From assembly GCA_947561715.1 (NCBI GenBank), contig OX387197.1, forward strand, positions 3,849,001 through 3,913,000: a DNA stretch of 64,000 nucleotides. The letters run 5' to 3'. The notes below the pieces were generated by a model. It was not told the DNA's origin. It did not search any database and saw only the letters and a list, made by a program, of their open reading frames with translations. Shown here in pieces: positions 47,401 to 59,345 of this stretch. Within the stretch, counting starts at the first letter, position 1. Every line of letters starts with the position of its first letter. Position numbers and translations under genes: made by a program. This stretch comes from Ascidia mentula. Taxonomy: Eukaryota > Chordata > Ascidiacea > Phlebobranchia > Ascidiidae.

Positions 47401-48950
47401 CGCTTGGTTCAATCAAATAAAAATACTGACGTCATACACAATGAAAAGGAAACAGTCGTGCACACCTTACTCAGCGGTGCACAACCTGCGGACGCTATTT
47501 TTTGTGGCCGGCACATTTATACCAAAATACATGCATTGGCGGCAGACGTTGCTCGTGAAACTGTTTTTTGAAAGGGTCTCAGGAGTTAAGCTTTCAATTA
47601 AGCCCATTTCCGTGTTTATACACATTCGTTCGCTGTAGCGAGTACTAACTGGTGCAGCCACCGCAACCGAGACAAAGCGCAACAATACGGATGGTGACGT
47701 CATAAAACATTAAAGCATATCGGTGAATTGCCATGTACGCATGTACAGTTGTCAAAAAGCTAAACAGTGGAATCATTCAGTCATGTCGCTAAAACCCAAA
47801 AGGTTGTTAAAACAAGAGAAAAGGGCGTTTAATCCCAAATGGGAAGTGGATTATTTTATGATGGAGACGTGACGTGCAAGAACAAGGCAGCCATTGAATA
47901 CTTCGACATTTCATTAGATTGTAATATACGTAATTTGGCAAATGTAAATAATAAATAGTGCACATTTTTCAGGTATGGAATCATTTCCATTCCTTTCAAA
48001 TAATGCTCACGTCAACTTGTCGTAATTATCAGGAGTATATCGTTGGAAAAGCAGTATATTCAGTGGCGGCCGTTAGACACAGTGGTGTGTGTGTTGCGGC
48101 CGGCAATAGTAAAAAGGTTGTACACCCCTGCCTTACGTCCTCTTTTAAAAGACTGAACAATTTCTTTGTAACTTACTATTTGTTTAATTGTGGCTCACCT
48201 GTTCAGTCGTTGACGAACAAAATATTCCAATTCAGTTTTGTTAGTTGTGTTTTGCAACTCGATCCCTTTAAAAAATGTCGCAGTATAAACGCAGTTGGTT
48301 CAGTTTTAATTCGACTTTACCTGTTTCTATGATGGTGTTTGGCCCGCAAAAGGGCATTTTCTCTGGCTTTCCTTTGTACAAATTGCTTACAAAACCCGAT
48401 ACCTCGCTATACGTTCCCGAAGGAAGGGAAATTGCGTTTTTGCTTTCTGACTACATAATTTAATCTGTAATCCAAAATAAACAAGTGTGTGTCCTTTAAA
48501 AAGGCAACTCACCTTTTCTAGAATGTTACGGAAGTAGTCAGTCGTTGTACCCAAAAGACATTTATGCGCCTTTGAAGATCCTGATCTTAATCCACAGTTT
48601 GTCGAATCGAGAGAAATTGTGAGATCGCAGAGATTGTTTGCCGTGTTTCTGTCACTAATAAATAAATTACGCACACTTGAAACTTCTACATAGACAACAT
48701 TCCGAAGCAGAATCAAGAAACTACAACCCATTAAGTATGCAAATTTAGAAACGTGATTAGGTTCGCTATATTCGATAACATAATAACAACCAGTTGCGTT
48801 ACATATGACAAAACGCGAGACCGTGTAACTGTTAAGTAGCAAATATCTGTGCTACGTGACGTGAAACGCTACGCGATGTGACAACTTTACTTTTCTAGTA
48901 GGTCCAGGAGGTTGTATTGAGTTCCTTCTGCTTGAACAAGTGTCTGCTGC
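44415..48950 (-). CDS. BTB-BACK-Kelch protein (KLHL-like), 5' end not found
   Basis: The most upstream exon seen is 48950-48891 (QTLVQAEGTQYNLLDLLE), entered in phase 2, so the start is further right. BTB first half: 47312-47189 (PHCDAIISTGTRDFTIHK), or alternatively 48654-48513. BTB second half near 47092-46985 (SLVLDFIYTKEMWV) and 46960-46930 (ADYLCIPSLQ). BACK near 46873-46664 and 46487-46320 (FMKLIIEWAKCNVEDRKEKF). Kelch repeats near 45640-45430 (KLYILGGRDSNP), 45250-45130 (IYVAGGIGYNKQRLNSME) and 45060-44900 (LYAVGGIGRSGN). An acidic tail (ETEEEISKK...SEEESDE) ends at 44415-44417. Such proteins are usually CUL3 adaptors that recruit substrates through Kelch. Fewer Kelch repeats are visible than the usual five or six; weakly conserved exons near 46.2-45.9 kb may contribute one. 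Confidence 0.82.
47189..47312 (-). other. BTB first-half exon, version B
   Basis: 124 nt, entered in phase 2 and left in phase 0. It starts with GAT AGG (DR) and has the core CDAIIST...FTIHKCVVAVHSEFF, typical of BTB strand-helix A1-A2. It is nearest to the downstream BTB exon. Confidence 0.75.
48513..48654 (-). other. BTB first-half exon, version A (alternative or relic)
   Basis: 142 nt, with the same entry and exit phases as version B (2 in, 0 out) and intact splice sites (ATTAG and AAG|GTGAGT). It encodes DRNTANNLCDLTISL then AHKCLLGTTTDYFRNILEK, aligning with version B and with BTB consensus. No second set of downstream exons exists between the two versions. Confidence 0.65.
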
Positions 48951-49047
48951 CTACAAAACAATACTTTTAGCATGCAATACTAGGGAGCAACGATTAACAA
49001 AACATTTTCTTAACTGACCTCCTGACTATTTTATTCGAGGCACAAAT

Positions 49048-49079
49048 GTGTACCTCGGATTTTTTTATCCGAGGTACAC
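49048..49079. repeat. Perfect 12 bp inverted repeat with 8-nt AT loop
   Basis: GTGTACCTCGGA and its complement TCCGAGGTACAC flank TTTTTTTA. Function unknown; may be the core of a small element. Confidence 0.6.
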
Positions 49080-50460
49080 AATTTATTCTTCCAAACATTG
49101 CAACACGCAAAAAACACAACAATGTTAGACTCCAAGAGAGTTCAAATCAGTTTCAGCAATCGCAGCAGTAACATGAAATCTGCAGCTATACTACGTTACG
49201 TCCGATAAGCCAGGCTGTCCCAAAAAGTAGAAAGCGTTTGTGTAACGAAGAATTCCGCTGATTTTTTTGCCGTGCTGGAGCCCAGTACTTCCGACCCTGC
49301 GCAACAACTGTGGTACACAGCAGGAGAGTGAACCGACGACAACACCTACAGGACCGCTTTGTCACGACGGTATATCGTGTTCGTGTTCATGTCCAGGTGT
49401 GCGTGAAACCATTGCCGTTGTTTCTTTCTCGAAAAAGACTTTGGTGTTAAATCAAGCGTTCAGAGTTATGTTGTGAAGAGCGCGCAAAGTTCCGAAAACC
49501 ATCGGTGGTGATTATTTGACTGCAATAACTTTTATCGCCATGTAACTCATAGCACACGTATAGGCGATGGGAAAACGCAATAACTACAGTTATTTAAACA
49601 TTGCGTTCTGCAATTTAAAAGTACAAACTTGATACACGTCAATATGAAGTCAAATATTTTTTTCACTCATTTTTGTTGGAAAGCCTTTAGCTTAGTTTAT
49701 TGTGTTCTTGGCATTTATTATGTGTTCTTGGCATTATATTAGTTGGAAACATTCAAATTAAAAAAACAATTACTTTAAAATGATTGTCATCACCGTGTTT
49801 CGTAAAGTAAATTTACTTACGATCAGCAGTTTGTCGGATGAAAGCGAAGGTTTTTGCAAACCCTTCGTGGCCGAGGACGGCACCAAATTCAATCAAGCGT
49901 GAAACCCGAAACATACTTTGGTTGTGCACTCACAAGCATAAGAATTGTAGGGTCTGGTGTACTTTTAGCACCACACCTAATATCTCAGCTATCCCTAGCA
50001 CTACAAACCTGAAACTTCACACGAATGTTAAATGACACCTTACGAGTTACCATGCCAAAAATGACGTCATCACCTATGACGTAACGAAATTTACAACACT
50101 TCGAAGTTTACCTCTCTATACGCGCTACGCCCGTCAACGAACTGCAATAGCATACACCCAAAGGTACAACACCCACAAAACAAAAATATTGTTTGATGAA
50201 AATTTAAAACTCTCTCAAGTAACCTGCTTGCGTTGTGTGACTATTACTGATTTGTTAAATGCCTTCTTAAGCAAACACGCCAAAGAAGACCGTGGTTATT
50301 ACGAAAAAACACAACAAACAACATGTACTATTTTTACCACGACAAATTGTCAGGCTCATAGAGCAAAAACCACTGGTCCAATAGTGTCCATTGTGGCATC
50401 ATCAGAAAGGTCTGATCCCATACTTTACACCAAAGTTAGGTTTAAAGACATATTTCGATT
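49080..50460. other. Upstream flank of the Kelch gene, no confirmed gene
   Basis: The missing first exon of the Kelch gene may lie here or beyond, but I could not identify it. Open frames at 49267-49476, 49838-50035 and 50189-50473 show no known domain. Confidence 0.4.
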
Positions 50461-51505
50461 GTGCGACACCTAGTGTCGTTTAGAACAAGGACGATTTACG
50501 AAACATTGTGACGTCACAAGCAAACTACTTATCGAATCGAAATTTGGAGCGATCGAAAGACATGTCCTTTGTGACAAAGCGTACCAAATTTCAGCTTGCA
50601 GCAGCCTTCACTTTTGAGTTGGGACCCCATCAAAGACCCCCAGTTATTTCGCTCGTATACACGCAAAAAGGCCGAAACCGAGCATGTGTACTTTTAGCAC
50701 CACATATTCGATGGGTCGTAGCGTGGAAAGTAGAGACCCCATAGGGTCGGTTGATGCATCGTGTGGAAGGTCTATCTTTCTACTTTACCGTCCACCGAAA
50801 TTCAAGTACCTACTGTGTTTGTGCGACACCTAGTGTCGTTTAGAACAAGGACGATTTACGAAACATTGTGACGTCACAAGCAAACTACTTATCGAATCGA
50901 AATTTGGAGCGATCGAAAGACATGTCCTTTGTGACAAAGCGTACCAAATTTCAGCTTGCAGCAGCCTTCACTTTTGAGTTGGGACCCCATCAAAAACCCC
51001 CAGTTATTTCGCTCGTATACACGCAAAAAGGCCGAAACCGAGCATGTGTACTTTTAGCACCACATATTCGATGGGTCGTAGCGTGAAAAGTAGAGACCCC
51101 ATAGGGTCGGTTGATGCATCGTGTGGAAGGTCTATCTTTCTACTTTACCGTCCACCGAAATTCAAGTACCTACTGTGTTTGTGCGACACCTAGTGTCGTT
51201 TAGAACAAGGACGATTTACGAAACATTGTGACGTCACAAGCAAACTACTTATCGAATCGAAATTTGGAGCGATCGAAAGACATGTCCTTTGTGACAAAGC
51301 GTACCAAATTTCAGCTTGCAGCAGCCTTCACTTTTGAGTTGGGACCCCATCAAAGACCCCCAGTTATTTCGCTCGTATACACGCAAAAAGGCCGAAACCG
51401 ACCATGTGTACTTTTAGCACCACATATTCGATGGGTCGTAGCGTGGAAAGTAGAGACCCCATAGGGTCGGTTGATGCATCGTGTGGAAGGTCTATCTTTC
51501 TACCG
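50461..51505 (+). repeat. Tandem array of 360 bp units, three copies
   Basis: Units start at 50461, 50821 and 51181. The third stops after about 325 bases. Copies differ at only a handful of positions. Each unit begins with a palindromic CGACACCTAGTGTCG and keeps an open frame of 72-78 codons with no recognisable domain. Confidence 0.9.
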
Positions 51506-51514
51506 TCTCTTTAA

Positions 51515-51605
51515 AGACTACGTCAACATACGACGTAATTGAACAAAGCCACGATTTAATAAAGCAACACATCCACACCCTCTTAACGGTTTTCGCGTAA
51601 GAGCA
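51515..51605. repeat. Partial copy of the 26.1 kb MITE
   Basis: It shares ACGTAATTGAACAAA to CACCCTCTTAACGGTTTTCG with 26195-26253. The left arm is missing, cut off by the end of the 360 bp array. Confidence 0.6.
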
Positions 51606-51779
51606 ATTGGTACCTCAAACCAACGAAATGACGCAACAGAAACATACCAACGGAACAACCAAAAATGCTTCTATGCATGGTTTAATGTCATATCGTAATA
51701 CTTGTCATCATAAGACAGACTAGTTCAAACGGCAACGCTAGGTCGTTAGACGCCATCCAACGTGGGATGTATGTAGTCC

Positions 51780-52340
51780 ATGCAGTCAACTCGTTATTAC
51801 ATTGGAGTTGACTGACACTTCTGTTGAATTAACATATTTCTAAAAAAATAGTCGATGATATTGGCTTACTTCAAACCAAACCTTAAATATTCGTAGTTCG
51901 TCAAAATTTATGTTTAAATCTTCACTGGCAGTTAAACAAATGCATGTCAGCCTTTCTATCACGTTGTAATTGCAACCTCTGTTGCAAATCATATTCGTTT
52001 CAGCTTACCCGGAAGCGTATCATTAATTTTCTTTCGGGTTTTATAATGAGGTAAATTACTGAGTCTAATTCGCAGCAAAGTATCGAATATTTTTATTATG
52101 ATGGTTATGCTACGTACTCACAATAAACTATTACGTTGGCAATTTTCTACAGAGAGATATGATGTGTAGTTGATTGTGTAATTAAAGGTGACACCAAATC
52201 CTGTGACATCATTTGATGTAGAAATGTACGTAGTGGTTAGGTCTCATCATGTTTTGTGTTCATAACGTTTTCTTAACCTCACATGCCATCTTATGAAAAA
52301 TGTTGTGCATTAAAAAAATATTTATTAAGCCTTGCAGTGC
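51780..52340 (+). repeat. Dispersed repeat R2 with flanks, copy
   Basis: Collinear with 25575-26140, including the flanking CTCGTTATTACATTGGAGTT and the GGTCTCATCATGTTTTGTG stretch. The same composite therefore occurs twice, 26 kb apart. Confidence 0.75.
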
Positions 52341-52489
52341 AAAACGTTTGTGAGGCTGGTGATAATCTTTGCAAATGAACAACCTCGAATAAATTTGACC
52401 TACGCCGTCCCTACGCACGAAACAATATTTTTCCTTAAAACCATTTTTAAGCATGAGCCTTGGGGTAAGAATTTGGTTATCTCCTTTCT

Positions 52490-52850
52490 TCAGGTTTCGA
52501 ACTAATCAATCTTCCAATCTTTATTTACAGTTTTATTCTTACCAAGTGCCAATATAAAGACACAAGGCAGGCAATGTTAACTTCAATCCTTTTCACATAA
52601 GCAGTTTACGGCACAGCACTTGCAAACGCAAACGAACTTGGAGAGAAAATGGCCGCACCAATCAGGTGTGTGAAACAACGGTGTACAACATACATTGAAG
52701 ACAAAGCACACTGGCGTTGATATGGTCAGACTTGGGCCAACGCCAGCAAACTGGACATAACACACAACACAACGACCAATTTGGGTTTCGTGACACAACA
52801 ATATGACCTTTATGCATCAATTAGTTTTGTTTTGCAGCGCCAGTGTCGCA
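52490..52850 (+). repeat. Single diverged monomer of the right-hand satellite
   Basis: It matches the unit of the array at 59.4-64 kb (GACACAAGGCAGGCAATGTT, AATGGCCGC.CCA, ACACACAACACAA), with clear divergence. Confidence 0.7.
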
Positions 52851-53065
52851 ACAGTAATTTTCTGAATACATCAGTTAACAAATGAAGTTTAAGTGCATCA
52901 GTTAGAAACCAAAATAACATATAACAGTTCAAACACTATAGCTATCCAGTATGTAACTTAAAACGATAAAAGTATAGCATTACAGTATAAACCCTTGGTA
53001 AAACGTTTGAAAATACTACGTATTCCTAACACAACTACAGCAAACCAAGTGGGTGTTACAAAGTT

Positions 53066-53831
53066 TTACACTGGTCCATGATATTTGTACCAATTCCCTA
53101 AACTTTTATAAATTTGCGACGAATCTTCATCAGAAATTTTTAGTCCAATCATAAATTGTACAAAGCTTTCTCTGTCGCAGTTGTCCATCAGAAAGCGGCC
53201 TAACAGTTGTGTCGCCTGTAAATATAAAAGATAGCTAAGGAATCTTTCCTGGTCGGAAAATAGGATTGCTTACAAATTTGTACTTCTTGCCATCAAGTTT
53301 GGTAGCTGTTTCGGGTGAAATTCCCGGCATATCTTTAACAAGAACACCATTCAGCCTACTTTGTACAAATGTCTCCTCTTCAGATACACGCCTTCTGCGT
53401 GTGAATGTAAATAAAACACAGTGACATATTTTACAAACTTTACTATGTTATATTTTTCATCCGTATTTCCATTGTACTCCATTAAAATACGTACTTAAAA
53501 TTTCTCCTCCACTCTTCAAAAGCCTTGCGAATTTTTTGTGCGGACGTTTTTTTAATACCACACTTGTCCAACAATTCTTCAAACTTTTGCTCCAACTGCT
53601 CAAATTTTTCAAACAGTTTCTCAGCCTGAAAATACAAATACACGGCAGTTGGTGAAATGAAAATCACCTAGAAACAGAAGCAAGCTTGCGTACCGTGTCA
53701 ATCCCTGCATCTCTTAACTTCGCTCCCTTTTTATCGCCAATTTTCGGTACCTCTTCAATAGGACGTCCCGCCATTGGACGTCTGACAAAATCGTTGTACT
53801 GGTCGTTTTCGTCATTATTTAATGGTCCCAT
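53066..53831 (-). CDS. Double BAF-domain protein C, 179 aa
   Basis: Four exons with closed phases: 53831-53694, 53625-53495, 53394-53274, 53215-53066 (540 nt). Exons 1-2 form one BAF domain (DFVRRPMAGRPIEEVPKIGD with [20 protein letters not shown] in human BAF; then EELLDKCG, KIRKAFEEWRRNF). Exons 3-4 form a second (VLVKDMPGISPETATKLDG; LLGRFLMDN, ESFVQFM, YKSLGNWY). BAF works as a dimer, so this looks like a covalently linked dimer. Neither hairpin keeps the full GIG of BAF (PKIGDKKG and PGISPET). The donor of exon 2 is AA|GTACGT and makes the link read F-K-R-R-V. A short 5' UTR intron acceptor (GTTTCAG) precedes the ATG. Confidence 0.75.
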
Positions 53832-54141
53832 TTTTCTGAAACGTGCAAACAATGAAATAAATTGCAAAAACTACTACTGTTGTAATTTTCGAGCTTTCAG
53901 TAAGGAATTACATCAATGCAAAAAATGTCTTGCAAATAATAGGCTATATCGTACTAACATTGATCAAATAGGTTGTTTATTTACTAAATAACAATTCAAA
54001 TGTGACACACAATAGAGTAAGTTCATTTATTGCTTTTGAGATTCTTAATACGTTGCTCAAGACACTTGGCCTTGTATAGTCCAGAACGCACACAAATGCA
54101 GATTTATACCAGACGCTGAATCAAGTAGAAAATTTAAATCT

Positions 54142-57116
54142 TTACGTTTTTTTGCCTCTGTGTAAGTTGAAATATATCTCGAAGGCCCAAAAGGTTTCAT
54201 CGGCCCAGAACGGGTTTTTGAGATTCTGGTAGATTTTCCTACACTCAGTAATGAAGGTTTTTCGATTTCCACCCGATCCAAGATAATAATAATCAAAAAG
54301 TTCTTCAATCTGATGCAAAAGTTTGCAAAAATCAAGTCTACAATTGTATCAATTCAGAATGATATTTTAATTCTGTGAGCTGCAGACAGATTTGACTTTT
54401 AATGTCTCATCAAATTCAGCTTGGTGTGACTCTGTAGATATTCTTGCCGGCCATATGGCCTGCCAAAGACTTAAAAAAGACAAAGACCACTTTGTGGTGA
54501 CTATGCAATCACCGTCGTCCGTTGGGCACCAAACTAAGTGCAATTTTAATATTTACCATTCAGCTCGATATTTAAAATAACACAAGAGTGTGATATGTGT
54601 TTGAACTTAAATTGTATGTGGCACGTAAAACTAAAGATGCATCCACCACAAACATATTTTTTTATAAGTTTTTCGCTCCTCCGTCAACTTATTAAAGTCG
54701 TAACTACACTGAAAGTTTTTGACTTAATTTAGCACACAACTGGAACGCAGGCAGAACGAAGGATTCAGACGGAGTTAGGCCTTTCTGCAGATCTCCCACA
54801 GCCTTTCGGCATCCGGCACGACGACAAACCTTTTTCATCGTTACTTGTTAAATACGTGTTAAGCGTTCGCACTTTACTGTGCAACCCAAAGACTCTGCCA
54901 TTCAACTGGACCCGACATTTACAAACCAACTGACAAGCGCTTACGTACACAGAAGTGGAAGTTACTCGCCCAGTCACTTACGCGCCTCTTCGGTAATTTA
55001 AAGTTTCGCCGCGTGATATTGATAAATAAGTCTGCTCACGGAGTCCATTTAGTAGTCAACAGCTTGAACACGCATAGCAGACTTAGTTTCAGTTATGACA
55101 GCGGAGGGAAGTCGCGTCAAAAAAAGTATAGTTTAAAATATGGGAGAATGCCACAAAAAAAGTACAACAGCAACAACATTTCTCTCTACTTCTCTACTTC
55201 GGGGATGGTACGTTTCTTAGCTCGCTGACTTCGCATGACGTCATTGTGGGTGTGATGACATAACTTTAACCCCATCTTTGTGTTGACGTAATCCCATGTT
55301 TCTAACATATCTAGTTGAGAACTATATTGCAAAAAATATTTTATTGGTTGATTGTGGCTGATTTTTGTGTAATAATGAACTTGAACGATAACTAGTGATG
55401 TATACCGTATCGTTTAAGTAGGTTTAATTCAGATGAATTTATTGGATCATTTATAATGCAATGCGAACCCGTTGCGGTTACGCTACTGCCAGAAAAAATT
55501 AGTGGTATGACAGAATAATTGTCCATTACTATTCGAGTTTTTATGGTTTAAAGGTTGTTCTCAGCGGTCGTTGCCAGCCTGAGAAATGAATTATCTTTTG
55601 CGGGAGTGTACAAAATGACAATGCTTCAATGCATACTAATTGTGGAGCGAAGTCAACCCAACACGGGTCTGTGTCCAGCTCGAATAAACCGTTAGAATCT
55701 GGTTGTTGCCTTTGTTTACTTGATGTGCTCCTGTTGAATGCAAAGCGCCTAAAGCGGTTTTACAATGTTTTCCATTTCTACACGTAAGTCTAGTTGGCAG
55801 CTCTCGACGACTAAAGCGCCTTCTATGACGTCACGCAACAATAACCTCGGTTTCTCACGATTTCGTTCGAAACGGTTTATACGTAACTTTAATCAGCTGT
55901 ATCTCAGAAACCTGTGGCCGTATCACACTATTTTTTCGCCTAAAATTATTAAAAGTTATGATCATTTCATAATTGAATTATTTTCATTTCGATTTTCCAT
56001 GTCATATGCACTTTAGAAGTAATTTAACTTAATTTCGTCGTATTGTTATTTACAATAAAATGATCTACATCATATACGTGGTAGCAAAGTAATCTTTTGC
56101 TCATTGCGATTTCCATGTAAAAGGTTCATTATTCAGCGATGCTAGAACCAGTACGACAAAAAGAAACAACGTTGCTTTGAACACAAAATACCTTAATTTT
56201 TCTTTCTTTAAGTTCAACTGCATACTTTGCACCTATGCCGGGAACGTTTTCCCATATCATATCTGCCAAATCTGTTCTGAGAAATTTATCCCTCTGTAGA
56301 TTCTAAAAAAAAGCTTCTTCGCCAAATACGAGCTTGAGGATAATCATAAATACCTACCATATCTTCGAATCGAGATGACAGGAGATCCAAATTCTACAAA
56401 AAAAAATTGCGTCAGATGTAGAAGTAAACTTGGTTGGACTTCGGCAGAAAAGTCCCTCAAATTACCATTTGGAAAAAAATATTTTTCTACACTGTAACCC
56501 ACCCTATTTTGAAAATGCAAACCCACCCTATTTTGAAAATGCAACCCACCCTATTTTGAAAATGCAACCCACCCTATTTTGAAAATGCAACGCACCCTAT
56601 TTGGTTGGTTTGACGTGCCCTATTTATTAGTAAAAACCGTTAAATTGTTGGATCTCTTGTTTTTGTGTTTCGTCGAAGCGTCATTGATTGAATTACAAAC
56701 AGAACGGTTGGGACGAGAAATTAGTTTCACCCAAAACAATTAATCCACCCAAAACCTGATCAGTGACGCTATAAAGCGGTGGTTTTCAAACTGCGCTTGC
56801 TGACGCTATGTTGTAAAGTTTACAAGGACGTCACGTAACAAACTAAACTAACATAATTTAAAATATTTTTTTACTCTTTTGAAAGTCTAAGAGTGTTCAT
56901 CAAATAGTTTAAAATATAAGATTTTTCCAAAGACCGAACTTACCTTTGGTAGTTGGTTTGAATTATCTGGTGAACTGGTGCCAGTCACCTGACAAATTGC
57001 ATTTTTTATTGTTTTAATCGATGATTTGTGTCATAAATTAAACGTGCCTCATTTTTTTGGTTTAAGTTGCTGCTCTTCGCGTCGTTGCCAGTTCCAGAAG
57101 AAGCTGAAGATGCCAT
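54142..57116 (-). CDS. BAF-like protein D, N-terminal exon uncertain
   Basis: Three exons join cleanly in phase 0: 56393-56358 (NLDLLSSRFEDM), 56302-56192 (111 nt; DKFLRTDLADMIWENVPGIG, AKYAVELKERKI) and 54309-54142 (TFITECRKIYQNLKNPFW, DETFWAFEIYFNLHRGKK). They form a complete BAF domain with an intact VPGIG hairpin. Two candidate upstream exons lie at about 56987-56945 (TGTSSPDNSNQLPK) and 57116-57010 (MASSASSGTGND...), but I could not find a donor that joins them in phase. The protein is closest to BAF-like B (DKFL..D.ADM.W..VPG). Intron 54310-56191 holds plus-strand open frames with no domain. Confidence 0.62.
54310..56191. other. Long intron of BAF-like D, no nested gene confirmed
   Basis: Open frames at 54392-54580, 54765-54977, 55013-55228 and 55765-56016 show no known domain or splice context. 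Confidence 0.45.
56500..56605 (+). repeat. Minisatellite, about 25 bp unit, four copies
   Basis: Units of ACCCTATTTTGAAAATGCAA with a short A/C-rich spacer, in an intron of BAF-like D. Confidence 0.85.
56620..56850 (+). repeat. Repeat R1 fragment
   Basis: It carries the TCGTCGAAGCGTCATTGAT to GACGAGAAATTAGTTTCACC core found also at 18930-18990, 27710-27780 and 59285-59340. Confidence 0.6.
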
Positions 57117-57224
57117 GGTTCTTGATAAGGGAATTACCTTGCTAGACAGTGGATTTTTTAATTTCAACTCTAATGTTGAGTGAGGTTGGATAATTATTAT
57201 GAACAGCCAGGATCTAAAAATCAT

Positions 57225-58039
57225 TTAAAGTTGCCTGTAAACGCAAGTTCAGATTGTGGTAAACAGTGAAGTCAAAATGTAAACAAGCGTTTTACCAAAA
57301 CATCATGGGGTTGAACATAAACCTAAATCGTCACACAATCATCGTTTGGGGAATTTTAAGTAAAAAATATTACATAAAGTAATAACATTCTCTGACGCTC
57401 CGCTGCAATCCCGTTTGACCAAATGACTCTGCCCCGAGAACAGATCGCTATAGTTTGTTAGACGCGGCATGTTTTGTCGAAGCCATTGATCGAGAAATTA
57501 TTGTGACTTTACCCTACTATCAGTTCGCAACATGACAATAAACGCTGGAACGCTGGGTCTAATAACTTAGTAAAAATACATCGCCACATTTGTTGCTAAC
57601 CAGCACCACACCAACAAGGGCAATGCACCAAAAAAGAGAACGCAATAATGTAACAAAAGTTTGATGTAAAGGTCATTATTTAACAACTTAAATGCAAGGC
57701 GCCCTTTGATGTGATGGGGAGTAATTTGATTTATGGATTGGTTACCTCTGTGTTGTAGTACATAAGTATGACTTAATTGAACAAAGCTTTGCGGTATTAA
57801 AGAAACACATCCTCTTCCTTTCAACAGTTTTTGCGTGATTGCAATTTATACTAAGCCAACGAAATGAAGAAACAGAAACCAATCTAGACAGCAACCAAAA
57901 ATGCTTCTACAGGGTTTCATGTCATAATGAAAATACATGACATCGTAATACTGGCTAGTCCAGTGGCATCCTGTCTTGAACTAACCTTACTCGTTATTAG
58001 ATCATCAGAGCAAACAAGATTTTCGTTGTGAGTAGCTAG
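57225..58039. other. Intergenic with repeat fragments
   Basis: No gene seen. At 57770-57920 there is a diverged relative of the 26.1 kb MITE flank (TTAATTGAACAAAG, ACCAAAAATGCTTCTA). Confidence 0.4.
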
Positions 58040-59345
58040 AGGTAGAGTTATCAACCCACAAATAAAAAAAATAAACAGGTTGACAAATGTACAAACGCAT
58101 ACGATTTTACAGCATCTATTCGTATAGGCTGTCAGAAAAAACACAGTGATACATAAAACTTCAAAACAAATTTATCTGACGCGATATTGTTTAGTGATAA
58201 AAATGACTCAAACTCGCGACTTATATATAGAAGTGATAACAAAGCTAATTCAACTGATTGTTTGTTAAACGCGTTATGTGTGTTGTTCCGGTAAAGCGTC
58301 ACTGATCATATTGCAAACAGATCGTTGGGTCGAGAAACGAGTTTCACCCCAAACACAATAAACTTCCGTTTGCAACGGGATCGTTAACACCTCGAAAATG
58401 GTAGAAAAATTCGAACCAATCATTGTTACATTGTTGTCCTAAACGGTTTTCTTTGCTTTGTCAAGCGTCACACTGCTGGTCGTATTACATACAGAACCGT
58501 CCACCGCCAGTTTATCAGATGCTATTTTGTTGCAGACATGTACGACTTTCGCCCCTACACAATTCAGAACCGTTTGGAAGAGAAATGAGTTTCACCACAA
58601 CGTAACTTGATCAGTAATTCCGTTTACATAACAAATTATAGCGAATTTGAATGCGCTTCGCTTAATCGCTCCTCTCGTTTTTTTGCGCAAGAGCTCAATC
58701 GCTCTCGCGGTCTATCCGATAGAAGGAGGTGTATTGAATTTGCTTCAATTTTACACCATTTCGAAAATAGATAAACAAAAGGGGTTGCAGGTGTGCGCTT
58801 TTGAATTTGTCGCATTGCATCAGGTAAACGACAAAATTATAAAAGATAAGTGCTTAACACTCGATTTAAAGTTGCTGTAACCGTTTACTTTTCATGCTAT
58901 GTTGAGGAATCCAGCAGAGTAAAACGTTTTAGTCTAATTCTTCTCTTGTGTTGCCTGATATACTTCAAGACAACGACGCACACTTTTAGATGTTTGCCTA
59001 TTTTATAACGTTTATCAGTGAGTAAAAACAACGAAAATCACACATGAAAACACATGCGAGTTGAAAATTAGATTGAAAGGTTTTAATTCGTCCTGAACAC
59101 GACTGAAATGGGCTTAGACGAAAACGCACAAAAAATGCAAGAACATTCAAAATGTCGCAGCTGGCTGAACGAGAAAACGAATTTCACATCCTTGTATAAA
59201 CCAAACCAGTGTGAAAAGGAACATCTGTTATTAAAATTTAGATTCAAACCAATCACCGTTACATTTTTGGACGCCATGTTTTGTGTTTCGTCGAAGCGTC
59301 ATTGATCGTATTACTAACAGAACGGTTGGGACGGGAAATTGGGAC
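58040..59345 (+). repeat. Long dispersed repeat R1, copy 3
   Basis: Collinear with copies 1 and 2, including CTTATATATA, AACCAATCATTGTTACATTG and the GAAGGAGGTGTATTGAATT block. Confidence 0.65.

Noticed and set aside
50508-51464. Three near-identical frames (MTSQANYLSNRN...) as a multigene family
   Set aside because: They are by-products of the 360 bp tandem units, with no domain or splice context.
50461-51505. CRISPR array
   Set aside because: Units are 360 bp, contiguous and without variable spacers, and the genome is animal.
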